DNA from: Actinocorallia populi
Lineage (GTDB): Bacteria > Actinomycetota > Actinomycetes > Streptosporangiales > Streptosporangiaceae
Assembly: GCF_002995495.1 (NCBI RefSeq)
Contig: NZ_PVZV01000011.1
Location: forward strand, 62,001 to 126,000
DNA: 64,000 nt
Direction of reading: 5' to 3'
Positions 8,018-19,272 of the stretch are shown here, in pieces; within the stretch, counting starts at the first letter, position 1, and every line of letters starts with the position of its first letter. The notes under the pieces are model-generated. The model made no database searches, was not told the origin of the DNA, and saw only the letters and a list, made by a program, of their open reading frames with translations. Position numbers and translations under genes: made by a program.

Positions 8018-8722
8018 TCAGCCGAGGAGGCGGTGGAGGAAGGCGAGGGTGGTGGTCCAGGCGTGTTCGGCGGATTCGGCGTGGTAGGAGGGGCGGGCGT
8101 CGTTGAAGAAGGCGTGGCCTGCCGGGTAGATGTGTATTTCGGGGTCGATGCCTGCCTGTTCGTTGAGGGCGGCGCGCAGGCGTTCCAGTGCCTCCGGGGT
8201 GATGCTCCTGTCCTTGGTCCCGTAGTGGCCGAGGACCTGCGCTCTCAGGCGGGAGAAGTCGGGGATCTCCTGCATCGCCCCGTAGAAGGACACCGCGGCG
8301 GTGACGCGCGGGTCCGCGGCGGCCAGGCGGAGGACGAAGGCGCCGCCCATGCAGAAGCCGACGGCTCCCACGCCCGTGGAGGTGGTCTCGGGGAGTTCCA
8401 GGAGGTACCCGACGGCTCCGGACAGCAGGCGGACGCCGCGTTCCACGGGCAGCCTGCGGGTCATGCGCCTGGCCTCGTCGGGGTCGTGGGCGACGCTTCC
8501 GCCGAAGAGGTCGGGGGCCAGGGCGACGAAGCCCTCCCGGGCCAGCCGTTCGGTCACGTCGGCGATGTGGTCGTTCAGGCCCCACCATTCCTGGATGACC
8601 AGGACGCCGGGGCCCGAACCCCCGGGCGGCAGGGCCAGATAGCCGTGGGCGGTGCCCTCCCCGCTGGGGAACGCCACGTTCTGCCGGGTCTCCGACCCGC
8701 TCGGTTCAGGCATCTCGGACAT
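8018..8722 (-). CDS. Dienelactone hydrolase family protein
   Basis: 234 residues from ATG at 8722, with GGAAG 6-8 bases upstream. An alpha/beta hydrolase with the DLH signatures IQEWWGLNDH (Glu-containing loop), VGFCMGGAF (Cys nucleophile) and PAGHAFFND (catalytic His). The family hydrolyses dienelactones in aromatic catabolism, but many actinobacterial members have unknown substrates. There are no catabolic neighbours here. Confidence 0.9.
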   Translation of the reverse strand: MSEMPEPSGSETRQNVAFPSGEGTAHGYLALPPGGSGPGVLVIQEWWGLNDHIADVTERLAREGFVALAPDLFGGSVAHDPDEARRMTRRLPVERGVRLLSGAVGYLLELPETTSTGVGAVGFCMGGAFVLRLAAADPRVTAAVSFYGAMQEIPDFSRLRAQVLGHYGTKDRSITPEALERLRAALNEQAGIDPEIHIYPAGHAFFNDARPSYHAESAEHAWTTTLAFLHRLLG

Positions 8723-8907
8723 GGGTCGCTTCCTTTCCCGGCTTCTCCGGCCCCGTTCGAGAGGGTTCCCCGCGAAGGGGCTCCTGACCGGTGTGAAGTC
8801 ACCTGAAGATTCCGAGAGCACCGGTCCCGCGGACGGGAGCGGGTGCGGCGACGCAGCGGTCCATGCCGTTCCCGGCTTCCATCGCCTGACGACCGAGCAG
8901 CGTCGGA

Positions 8908-9888
8908 TCAGGACGGGAGGCGGGAGAGGAGGGCGTCGATCGCGGGCGGGACCGCTCTGCCCGTGGAGAGCCAGTAGGCGGACGCGCCATCGCAGGCGGC
9001 GCGGGCGATGTAACGGTCGGAGGTGCGTCCGGTCACGTCCGTGAGGTGGAGGGAGTCGACGGCTTTGACCGCCTTGAGCCGGGACGGCCACACGCATCGT
9101 CCGGCAGGGCGCCGGTCGCGTTTCTTCAGGGGCTCGCGCAGGGATTCCAGTTCGGTCCGGGTGCCGGTGTGGAAGCGCAGAGTGAGGCGGCCTCGGGCGT
9201 CGGCGGTGTAGCGGCAGGCGCGGACGACGGCTAGAGGCATCGGCAGGGCCTCCGACGGTATGTGCGGGAGGCGCGCGACGACGTCGGGGGCCGGGTGGCC
9301 GAGAAAGCCGTCGCCCGGGTCCGGGAGGGTCGGGCTGCACTCCACGGGCGGCACCGTCCGCGGGTCTGCGGCCGTGTGCTCGGCCCGCCAGAGCCGGGTG
9401 AAGACACGGGTGACCTCGGCGGCGCTGAAGCGGACCGTGTGGTGCGTGGCGACCGCGTCGCGGTTGAACTCGAACGTCATCACGGTCGGCCGGCCGTCGG
9501 GGTAGTGCAGGACCAGGTTCACGAGCGGGAACCCCGGAAGGACCCATGAGTCCTTCGGGTTCCTGCGCGGAAGTCCTTCCAGGGTCTTCTCCAGCTCCGC
9601 GAGCCCCTGCGTGAGGCGAAGCGGCGGCTCCAGGGACGACCCCGGGGCGGCTTGGCAGTAGACGGCGTGGCCGGCTCCCGGTTCGATGAACTCCTGCCAG
9701 GAGGAGGGGCCCCACCTTCCGGCGTCCTGCGGCCACGGCTCCTTGCGCTCGTAAAGGCGTGTCGGACAACCGGACGCGTCGAACTCCAGGTTCGGGGCGG
9801 AGGGCTCCCGCACGTAGGCGACCCCGGTGGCGGCACCGGCCACCAGTACCGAGGAAGTCGCGGCGACCGTCGTCTTCTTGAACCGCAT
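8908..9888 (-). CDS. Secreted or membrane-anchored protein of unknown function
   Basis: 326 residues. A basic N-terminus (MRFKKT) and hydrophobic stretch to residue ~25 form a signal peptide or anchor; no lipobox is obvious. The mature part holds six cysteines (SGCPT, VYCQA, VECSP, RACRY, GRCVW, AACDG), which could form disulfides outside the cell. I do not recognise a family. Confidence 0.7.
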   Translation of the reverse strand: MRFKKTTVAATSSVLVAGAATGVAYVREPSAPNLEFDASGCPTRLYERKEPWPQDAGRWGPSSWQEFIEPGAGHAVYCQAAPGSSLEPPLRLTQGLAELEKTLEGLPRRNPKDSWVLPGFPLVNLVLHYPDGRPTVMTFEFNRDAVATHHTVRFSAAEVTRVFTRLWRAEHTAADPRTVPPVECSPTLPDPGDGFLGHPAPDVVARLPHIPSEALPMPLAVVRACRYTADARGRLTLRFHTGTRTELESLREPLKKRDRRPAGRCVWPSRLKAVKAVDSLHLTDVTGRTSDRYIARAACDGASAYWLSTGRAVPPAIDALLSRLPS

Positions 9889-10141
9889 GAGCCCTCCCCG
9901 GCTGCCTCTCGACGGACCGGGAGGAGACCAGCGTGATCATTCCGAGGGACGTTAACGGCCATGGTCGGGATGGGGCAAGAGCCTGTCCGCAATATGGGTG
10001 AATAAGTGGCACGGACCAGAAGATGGTCGCGGCGGAAGCGGGTTGCCGATCATTTCCATGGACTCCGGCACTTCGTGAGCCGGACGTTCCGGAGATGTCG
10101 TGGACATGGCTCTGGAGCGCGGGTGCCCCCGCGGGCGGAGG

Positions 10142-10531
10142 TCAGACGATGGCGAGGACCTGGCGCCGTGTCACGTAGTACACCGACGGGTTGTGGTTGT
10201 GCGGCCCGTAGCCGACGCTTCCGGCGAGCATCAGATAGGCGCCTGCGGGAACGTCCGACCAGTCGTGGAACCAGGCGTCCTGCTCCACGCCGGTGGCGTC
10301 CCAGATGATGATCGCCTTGGCGCCCCGCCTGGCCCGCTGGTATACGCGGTCGACCACCGCGAGGTGTCCGGCCCGCCCGTCGGTGCGGCGGAGCTCCTCG
10401 ACGGCCTGCCGCCGCTGCGCCTCCCGGACCGCCCGCTGCGCCCGTCGCCGACGGCTCCTCACCACGAGCGCCACGTAGGCACCGATGATCGGCGAGAAGA
10501 AGAGGAAGGGGATGAGCGCGTCGATCACCAC
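10142..10531 (-). CDS. Small single-span membrane protein of unknown function
   Basis: 129 residues from GTG at 10531, chosen because GAGGGGC lies just upstream; the frame also opens further back to 10648. A hydrophobic segment (IPFLFFSPIIGAYVALVV) is followed by a long Arg-rich helix (RRRRAQRAVREAQRRQAVEE) and a C-terminal globular part with KAIIIWDATGVEQDAWFHDW. The TM plus basic amphipathic helix suggests a peripheral or cytoplasmic domain at the membrane. No family was recognised. Confidence 0.6.
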   Translation of the reverse strand: MVIDALIPFLFFSPIIGAYVALVVRSRRRRAQRAVREAQRRQAVEELRRTDGRAGHLAVVDRVYQRARRGAKAIIIWDATGVEQDAWFHDWSDVPAGAYLMLAGSVGYGPHNHNPSVYYVTRRQVLAIV

Positions 10532-10660
10532 GCACGCCCCTCGCCGGCCCGGGTGCGTTTTCCGGCGAGAAGTGCGAATTCTCCGATCACCGTTCTCACT
10601 CTCCGTGCTTCCTGGCGGGCCGACCGTGGCATTGTGGACAATTTTCACACGTATCGCATA

Positions 10661-10673
10661 AAGGAGGTGATCG
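10661..10673 (+). promoter_or_regulatory. Full-length consensus Shine-Dalgarno element without an obvious start codon
   Basis: AAAGGAGGTGATC is the exact complement of the 3' end of 16S rRNA. No ATG or GTG follows at normal spacing; a TTG at 10686 would open a 38-codon frame ending at 10801, immediately before the metH leader. A near-palindrome, TGTGGACAATTTTCACA, lies at 10635-10651 just upstream. Its role is unknown. Confidence 0.4.
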
Positions 10674-10806
10674 ATCTGCGAAGTTTGTCAGGCGGTCCTC
10701 TCGCGAGCGGCCGTGCCATGGCCGCCCGCCGGCCGGGCGCGCGGGAGCGGTGGCCCTCGGGGCGGCCGACCCCTCTTCCCGGGCGTCGCGGTAGGATCTG
10801 ACGTCA

Positions 10807-10897
10807 GGTCGAGAGGCGCTGCAACGGGCGGGCCGCCCGCCACGCTCGGCCTCCCTGCGAAGGAAACAAGGGCGCCTCCCGGATGATGATGGGAGGA
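10807..10897 (+). promoter_or_regulatory. S-adenosylhomocysteine (SAH) riboswitch upstream of metH
   Basis: The conserved core GCGCTGCAACGG and the downstream GCTCGG segment are present in order. P1 is GGTCGAG (10807-10813) with CTCGGCC (10845-10851), 7 pairs including one G-U. P2 is the GGCGG/CCGCC hairpin inside. The pseudoknot helix P4 is AGGCGC (10814-10819) with GCGCCT (10872-10877), 6 of 6 pairs. CCTCCC (10875-10880) can alternatively pair with the metH ribosome-binding site GGGAGG (10891-10896). Ligand binding, by forming P4, would free the ribosome site: a translational ON switch. This fits the known role of SAH riboswitches in activating SAH/homocysteine recycling genes. Confidence 0.85.
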
Positions 10898-10903
10898 GCC
10901 GGA

Positions 10904-14539
<3,636 letters not shown>

Positions 14540-14545
14540 CCACCG

Positions 14546-14582
14546 AACCGGCCCGCTCCCCGGAGCAGGCCGGTTTTTTTCT
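14546..14582 (+). terminator. Intrinsic terminator of metH
   Basis: AACCGGCC (14546-14553) pairs with GGCCGGTT (14568-14575), with an inner GCTCC/GGAGC stem, followed by a run of T. It sits 7 bases after the metH stop codon. Confidence 0.9.
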
Positions 14583-14658
14583 CCCTCGGGATCCGTCCGT
14601 TCGCCCGCCGCTCGGCCGCGTGCGAACGGGACCGCCTCGACCACGCTTCTCCGCACCG

Positions 14659-14769
14659 CCCTGACCGGGCCCGTTCCGTGAAATCCGGGCGGGCCGGATT
14701 TTTTTTCCCGGATCTGTCACATTCGCGGGCCGCACGGGTTCGTCATGGTGACGCACTGAAAACGCCGGA
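14659..14769. repeat. Left ~110-bp direct repeat flanking the DoxX-ECF41 cassette
   Basis: By hand alignment it matches 16121-16230 with 15 mismatches and 3 gap positions. It contains a hairpin (AAATCCGG at 14680-14687, CCGGATTT just after) with an 8-T tail, then TGTCACA and a stretch ending ACGCCGGA. The left copy is the 5' leader of the DoxX-like gene; ACGCCGGA at its end also pairs with TCCGGCGT (14774-14781). Confidence 0.85.
14715..14744 (+). promoter_or_regulatory. Candidate ECF41 promoter for the DoxX-ECF41 operon
   Basis: TGTCACA at 14715-14721 equals the -35 element known for ECF41 sigma factors, and CGTC occurs at 14741-14744. The 19-base gap by my count is longer than I expect for this class, so the -10 assignment is weak. 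Autoregulation by the downstream ECF41 gene is the inference. The right repeat has a changed version, CGTCACG (16176-16182). Confidence 0.45.
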
Positions 14770-14803
14770 CGGCTCCGGCGTTCGCATCCGAGGAGTACCG
14801 CTG

Positions 14804-15151
14804 ATGTCCACCGCTTACACCGTTGTGACCGTTCTGGGCGCCGTGATGGCCGGGTTCTCGGCCGGGTCCGTCTTCTTCCGCGCGCCGTGGGTGGTGCAGC
14901 CGCTGGCCGAGTACGGGGTTCCGCGCTCGTGGTGGAACCTGCTCGGGGCCGCCAAGGCCGCGGGGGCGGTGGGGCTGCTGGTCGGGCTGGCCGTGCCGGC
15001 GGTCGGGATCGCCGCCGGGATCGGGCTGGTGCTGTACTTCACCGGGGCCGTCGTCACCGTGCTGAGGGCCCGCGCGGCTTCGCACGTTCCGTTCCCGCTG
15101 GTGTACATGGCGCCGGTGGTCGCCTCCCTGGCGCTGGGAGCTTTCGCCTGA
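14804..15151 (+). CDS. DoxX-like small membrane protein
   Basis: 115 residues with four hydrophobic segments and the motif MAGFSAGSVFFRAPWVVQPLAEYGVPRSWW typical of actinobacterial DoxX-like proteins (quoted here in part; key residues are the AGSVF turn at ~20-24 and the GVPRSWW at ~43-49). These are often encoded beside ECF41 sigma factors and are thought to be redox-related membrane proteins. GAGGAG precedes the ATG. It is 44 bases from the sigma gene and probably cotranscribed with it. Confidence 0.82.
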   Translation: MSTAYTVVTVLGAVMAGFSAGSVFFRAPWVVQPLAEYGVPRSWWNLLGAAKAAGAVGLLVGLAVPAVGIAAGIGLVLYFTGAVVTVLRARAASHVPFPLVYMAPVVASLALGAFA

Positions 15152-15195
15152 AAAGCGATAAAACTGACATGATCGGCGAGGTGGGAGGCGACAGG

Positions 15196-16080
15196 GTGGA
15201 CGAGCGGGAGTGGCTGACCGGGCACTTCGAGCGGCAGCGGCCGCGGCTGAGGTCGGTGGCGTACCGGATGCTCGGTTCGGTGAGCGAGGCCGAGGACGCG
15301 GTGCAGGAGGCGTGGCTGCGGCTCGACGGCGCGGACACCGGCGAGGTCGAGAACCTCGACGCGTGGCTGACCACGGTGGTGGCGCGGACCTGCCTGAACC
15401 TGCTGCGCGCCCGCCGCAACCGGCGCGAGGATCCGGCCGAGGTGCACATGCCCGACCCGCTCGTCGGCCCCGAGGACGCCGCCCATCCCGAGCAGGAGGC
15501 GGTGCTGGCCGACTCCGTCGGCCTCGCGCTGCTGGTGGTGCTCGACACGCTCACCCCGGCGGAGCGGCTCGCCTTCGTGCTGCACGACATGTTCGCCGTC
15601 CCCTTCGACGAGATCGGTCCGATGATCGAGCGGTCCCCGGCCACGGCCAGGCAACTGGCCAGCCGGGCCCGCCGCCGCGTGCGCGGGCAGGCTCCGGCGC
15701 CCGATCCGGATCTCGGCCGCCAGCGCGCCGTCGTCGACGCGTTCTTCGCCGCGGCCCGCGACGGCGACTTCGAGGGGCTCGTCGCCGTGCTCCACCCCGA
15801 CGTCGTGCTCCGCTCCGACGGCGGCACCGCCCGCGCCCGGCACACCACCGTCCTCACCGGCGCCCGGACCGTGGCCGCGCAGGCCGTCACGTTCGGCGGC
15901 CTCTCCCCGTTCGCCCGCCCGGCTCTCATCAACGGCGCCGCGGGCGTCGTCGTCATCGCCCAGGGACGCCCCCTGTCCGTCATGGGCTTCACCGTCGTCG
16001 ACGCCAGGATCGCCGCCATCGACGTCATCGCCGACCCCGACCGCCTCGCCCGCCTGGACCTCACCCTCCCCGACGCGTGA
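15196..16080 (+). CDS. sigJ: ECF41-type RNA polymerase sigma factor (SigJ-like)
   Basis: 294 residues from GTG at 15196 (GGGAGG 7 bases upstream; the ATG at 15169 is less well placed). Region sigma2 is at ~5-70 (RLRSVAYRMLGSVSEAEDAVQ), sigma4 at ~105-160 (TPAERLAFVLHDMF, FDEIGPMI), and a SnoaL-like C-terminal domain of about 120 residues follows. ECF41 factors lack a separate anti-sigma factor; this fused domain controls them, and the family signatures appear here as SDGGTAR and ADPDRL (NPDKL-like). M. tuberculosis SigJ is the best-known relative. The gene sits with the DoxX-like gene between two direct repeats. Confidence 0.9.
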   Translation: MDEREWLTGHFERQRPRLRSVAYRMLGSVSEAEDAVQEAWLRLDGADTGEVENLDAWLTTVVARTCLNLLRARRNRREDPAEVHMPDPLVGPEDAAHPEQEAVLADSVGLALLVVLDTLTPAERLAFVLHDMFAVPFDEIGPMIERSPATARQLASRARRRVRGQAPAPDPDLGRQRAVVDAFFAAARDGDFEGLVAVLHPDVVLRSDGGTARARHTTVLTGARTVAAQAVTFGGLSPFARPALINGAAGVVVIAQGRPLSVMGFTVVDARIAAIDVIADPDRLARLDLTLPDA

Positions 16081-16120
16081 AGAGACCGCGGACACGCGCC
16101 CGCCCCGACCCCGCCGCCCA

Positions 16121-16230
16121 CCCTGAGCAGGCCCGTTCCGCGAAATCCGGAGCGGGCCGGATTTTTTCCCGGATCCGTCACGTTCGCGGGCCGTGCGGGG
16201 TCGGCGCGGTGCCGCGCTCAAGACGCCGGA
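16121..16230. repeat. Right ~110-bp direct repeat flanking the DoxX-ECF41 cassette
   Basis: Same orientation as 14659-14769 and aligned to it over the whole length. It retains the hairpin with a 6-T tail and can act as terminator for the sigma gene. It diverges most in the half that carries the candidate promoter in the left copy. Confidence 0.85.
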
Positions 16231-16265
16231 GCCGCGTGCCGACCGGAGCCGAAGGGGCCCGGCGG

Positions 16266-16736
16266 TCAGTCCGGGGTGTACTCGGTGGCCTCGGGGAAGG
16301 CGGCGTCGCGGACGACGCGGAGGGCCTCCACGAGAGAGGCGAGCTGTTCGGGGGCGAGCAGGCCGGTGAACCAGCGGTCGACGGCGGCGAGGTAGTCGGG
16401 GAGGGAGCGGGCGAGGCGTTCGGCGCCCTGCGGGGTGAGGACCGCGTAGGTGGTGCGGCGGTCGTCGGGGGAGGACTCGCGGGCGGCCAGGCCGGCGCGG
16501 GCCAGGCGGTCGACCAGGCGGGTGACGCCGCTGGTGGACAGGGAGGTCTGGGCGGCCAGGTCGCTCATGCGCAGCCGGCGGCCGGGCGAGCGGCTCAGGC
16601 GCATCAGGGCGTTGAGGTCCAGGTTGGACAGGCCGTGCTCCCTCATGACGGGCTCCAGTTTGGCCAGCAGGCCTCCGCTGGCCTCGAGGAGCAGGCCCGA
16701 CATGGTGAGGCGGGGGTCGGTGAAGAGGTCGTCCAT
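16266..16736 (-). CDS. MarR-family transcriptional regulator
   Basis: 156 residues from ATG at 16736. The winged helix lies at ~50-115 (LSNLDLNALMRLSRSPGRRL, MSDLAAQTSLSTSGVTRLVDRL, DDRRTTYAVLT wing). It is divergent from the SGNH hydrolase gene, and the 111-bp intergenic region contains two near-perfect inverted 17-bp arms (separate entry). It is therefore the likely repressor of both genes. The inducer is unknown. Confidence 0.9.
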   Translation of the reverse strand: MDDLFTDPRLTMSGLLLEASGGLLAKLEPVMREHGLSNLDLNALMRLSRSPGRRLRMSDLAAQTSLSTSGVTRLVDRLARAGLAARESSPDDRRTTYAVLTPQGAERLARSLPDYLAAVDRWFTGLLAPEQLASLVEALRVVRDAAFPEATEYTPD

Positions 16737-16772
16737 GGGGACGAGCCTATCCCGAGGTGTTTGATGCGGGGA

Positions 16773-16834
16773 TAGTTGACGTGAGGAATAGTTTCGATGC
16801 ATGATTGCGGCGTCAGCATTCCTCGCGTCAACTA
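16773..16834. promoter_or_regulatory. Mirrored 17-bp operator arms between the marR-like and SGNH hydrolase genes
   Basis: TAGTTGACGTGAGGAAT (16773-16789) and ATTCCTCGCGTCAACTA (16818-16834) are reverse complements with one mismatch, 45 bp centre to centre. Each arm contains TTGACG, a good -35, pointing inward. The sites lie 37 bp from the MarR start and 14 bp from the hydrolase start, so one regulator could cover both promoters symmetrically. Confidence 0.7.
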
Positions 16835-16847
16835 ATTGGGAGCGGTG

Positions 16848-17981
16848 ATGACGGAGCAGTGGGTGGCGGGTTTCCGCAGCGCGGTGATCAGCCCTTACGA
16901 GCAGATCAAGCTCAGCGAGCCGCGCGGGTTCGCCGGCCAGACGGTGCGGCAGCCGCTGCGGTTGGCCGGAGGGGGCGAGCGGCTGCGGGTGCGGCTGAGC
17001 AACCGGTACGGGCGGGAGCCGCTGGTGATCGGGGCCGCGCGGATCGCGGTGCGCAAGGCGGGCGACGAGATCGTGCCCGAGACCGACACCGGGCTGCGGT
17101 TCTCAGGCGAGGCGGAAGTGACGGTCCCGGCGGGCGGCGAGCTGGTCGGCGACCCCGTCGAGCTGGCCGTGACGGCCGGCACCGAGCTGATGCTGAGCCT
17201 GTACCTGCCGTCCGAGACCGGCCTGGCGACGTACTCGCACATGCCGATGGAGACGGCCTTCGTGGCGGACGGGAACCTCGCCTCCGCCGCGGGGCTGCCG
17301 GACGCCGAACGCGTCGAGGCGAGGTTCTACGTGACCGGGGTGGACGTGCTCGCCCCCGAGGGCACCGCGGTCGCCGTCGCGTTCGGGGACTCGTGGTTCG
17401 AGGGCGTGGGCAGCACCCCCGACACCCACCGCCGCTCCGTCGACTTCCTCAACGCGCGGCTCGAGCGCGGATGGACGGTCAACCAGGGGATCTCCGGCAA
17501 CCGGCTGCTGACCGACGAGATCGGCGAGCACGCGCTGGCCCGCTTCGAGCGTGACGCGCTGGAGGTGCCGGGCGTGACGCACATTCTGGTGCACTTCGGC
17601 ATCAACGACCTGGGCCTGCCCGGCATGGCGGGCCTGCCGCCCGCGACGGCCGAGGACCTGATCGCGGGGTTCACCGAGCTGGCCCGCCGCGCGCACGCGG
17701 CCGGGCTGAGGATCCTCGCCGCGACCATCGGCCCGTACGCGGGCGCCGTCTACCCGGGGATCAGCACGCCCGAGGGCCTGGCGACGCGGCGGCGCGTGAA
17801 CGAGTGGATCCGCACCGGCGGCGTGTTCGACGCGGTCTTCGACGCGGCGCGGGCGGTCGAGGACCCCGCGGACCCCGACTTCATCCGCCCCGGGTACGAC
17901 GGCGGCGACGGCATGCACCTCAACGACGACGGCGCCCGCGCCATGGCCGAGAGCCTCGACCTCCGGCACCTGCGGCTCTAA
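16848..17981 (+). CDS. SGNH/GDSL hydrolase (esterase-like)
   Basis: 377 residues from ATG at 16848, with TTGGGAG upstream. An N-terminal beta-sandwich (~10-165) precedes an SGNH hydrolase domain with block I AFGDSWFEG, block III FGINDLG and block V DGMHLNDDG (Asp/His). Such proteins deacylate esters of sugars or lipids. No signal peptide is seen, so a cytoplasmic location is likely. Its 3' end shares four bases with the convergent gene at 17978. It is probably repressed by the divergent MarR protein. Confidence 0.9.
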   Translation: MTEQWVAGFRSAVISPYEQIKLSEPRGFAGQTVRQPLRLAGGGERLRVRLSNRYGREPLVIGAARIAVRKAGDEIVPETDTGLRFSGEAEVTVPAGGELVGDPVELAVTAGTELMLSLYLPSETGLATYSHMPMETAFVADGNLASAAGLPDAERVEARFYVTGVDVLAPEGTAVAVAFGDSWFEGVGSTPDTHRRSVDFLNARLERGWTVNQGISGNRLLTDEIGEHALARFERDALEVPGVTHILVHFGINDLGLPGMAGLPPATAEDLIAGFTELARRAHAAGLRILAATIGPYAGAVYPGISTPEGLATRRRVNEWIRTGGVFDAVFDAARAVEDPADPDFIRPGYDGGDGMHLNDDGARAMAESLDLRHLRL

Positions 17982-19189
17982 GGCCTGCCGAGGGACCAGA
18001 CTGCGACGTTCAGGCCGCGGGAGCCCTCCCGGGTGCCCGCGGCCCACAGGGAGCGGGTGCCCGGGATGTGGACGAGCTGCTGGACGTTGTTCTTCTCGGA
18101 CAGGATCCGGCGGGACCAGACGCCCTTGGCCGAGCGGTGGAAGAGGGCGTGGTCGAAGTCCCACTCGTCACCGGAGTCGGAACCCGAGGCATAGGCGTAG
18201 AAGCCGCCGGCGCCGTCGGACGCGTGGCCGCTCAGGAAGAAGTTCTGGATGGAGGCGGGGGCCTCGCCCGTCCAGGTGGCGCCGTTCCAGTGGAGCTGGG
18301 TGAGGGAGGCCTCGCCGGAGGAGCAGGAGCCGCCCTCGCCCGTGATCGCCGAGACCCGGACGTCGTCGCGGCCCAGGACGCCGAGGTCGAGGATCGTGAT
18401 CGGGCGGATGGGCGTGGCCCTGGTCCGCGCCGGTCCGGCGGGCGGCACGTCCGGCCGGACGCGCGTCCAGCCGGCGCCGCCGGAACGGGCGAGGGCCACA
18501 CCGGGCCGGGAGCGGTCGAGGGCGAGGGCCCAGACGTCCCCGCCGGAGGAGGACTCGGCCTTCAGGACGAGGAAGGGCATGGCGTGGCGCCGCCACGTCC
18601 TGCCGTCGAAGTGCCAGGAGGCCGGGCCCTTGCGGTCGATGCCGTACACCTGGACGTCGCGAGGTCCGCGGGCCACGACCTCGTTGACGTAGGCGTTCTT
18701 GAACGTGCGCACGACGGTCCAGCGCCTGCCGTTCCAGCGCAGGACCTTCGACGGCGTCGCGCCCGCACGGGCCGTCGTGAGGTCCGGTACGGGAGACGTC
18801 CTCCGCTCGGCGGGGCAGATGCCGGAGGGCGCGCTGTCCCTGTACTTGTCGAACAGCCCCTCGTTGCCCGTCACGGTCATCCAGACGTTCCTCGCCGAGG
18901 AGGCGTCCGCCTGGCCGGGGATGCCCTTCACGCCGCCGGGCAGCGGGCTGCGGCGCCACGTCTCGCCGTTCCAGCGGAAGGCCAGCGGCCGGATGCCGCC
19001 GCGGTGCTCGCGCATCGCGAACACGAAGGCGCTCCGGCGCGAGGGCGCGACCGCCGAGGTCACCGTCTCGTCGCCCGCGAGCCGGAACGTCTTCGCCGGT
19101 TCGAGCGCGCGGAGCCCGGCCGAGGCCGGGTCCGCGAGCAGGGACGAGGACAGCACTCCGGCGAGGGCGGCGGCGACCAGACGCTTCAC
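17978..19189 (-). CDS. Secreted beta-propeller-like protein of unknown function
   Basis: 403 residues from GTG at 19189, chosen because AGGA lies 6 bases upstream and the protein then begins with a clean signal peptide (KRLVAAALAGVLSSSLLA, cleavage near ADPASA). The mature part repeats short blocks such as FRWNGETW, LRWNGRRW, WHFDGRTW and LHWNGATW, spaced 50-70 residues apart. That is the pattern of blades in a secreted propeller, seen in many actinomycete proteins without known function. It is convergent with the SGNH gene. Confidence 0.75.
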   Translation of the reverse strand: MKRLVAAALAGVLSSSLLADPASAGLRALEPAKTFRLAGDETVTSAVAPSRRSAFVFAMREHRGGIRPLAFRWNGETWRRSPLPGGVKGIPGQADASSARNVWMTVTGNEGLFDKYRDSAPSGICPAERRTSPVPDLTTARAGATPSKVLRWNGRRWTVVRTFKNAYVNEVVARGPRDVQVYGIDRKGPASWHFDGRTWRRHAMPFLVLKAESSSGGDVWALALDRSRPGVALARSGGAGWTRVRPDVPPAGPARTRATPIRPITILDLGVLGRDDVRVSAITGEGGSCSSGEASLTQLHWNGATWTGEAPASIQNFFLSGHASDGAGGFYAYASGSDSGDEWDFDHALFHRSAKGVWSRRILSEKNNVQQLVHIPGTRSLWAAGTREGSRGLNVAVWSLGRP

Positions 19190-19272
19190 AGGCATTCCTG
19201 ACAAAAGGGGGTTCGTGGTCCGACGAACCTACCCCTCGTCTCCCGGCCGCCGCGGCCGCCACGCGGCGCGCC

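Noticed and set aside
10661-10673. Fragment of a 16S rRNA gene 3' end
   Set aside because: Only 13 bases match and flanking bases do not continue into rRNA sequence; better read as a Shine-Dalgarno element.
10807-10903. Cobalamin riboswitch upstream of metH
   Set aside because: No B12-box (GCCACTG-type) and too short; helices fit the SAH class instead.
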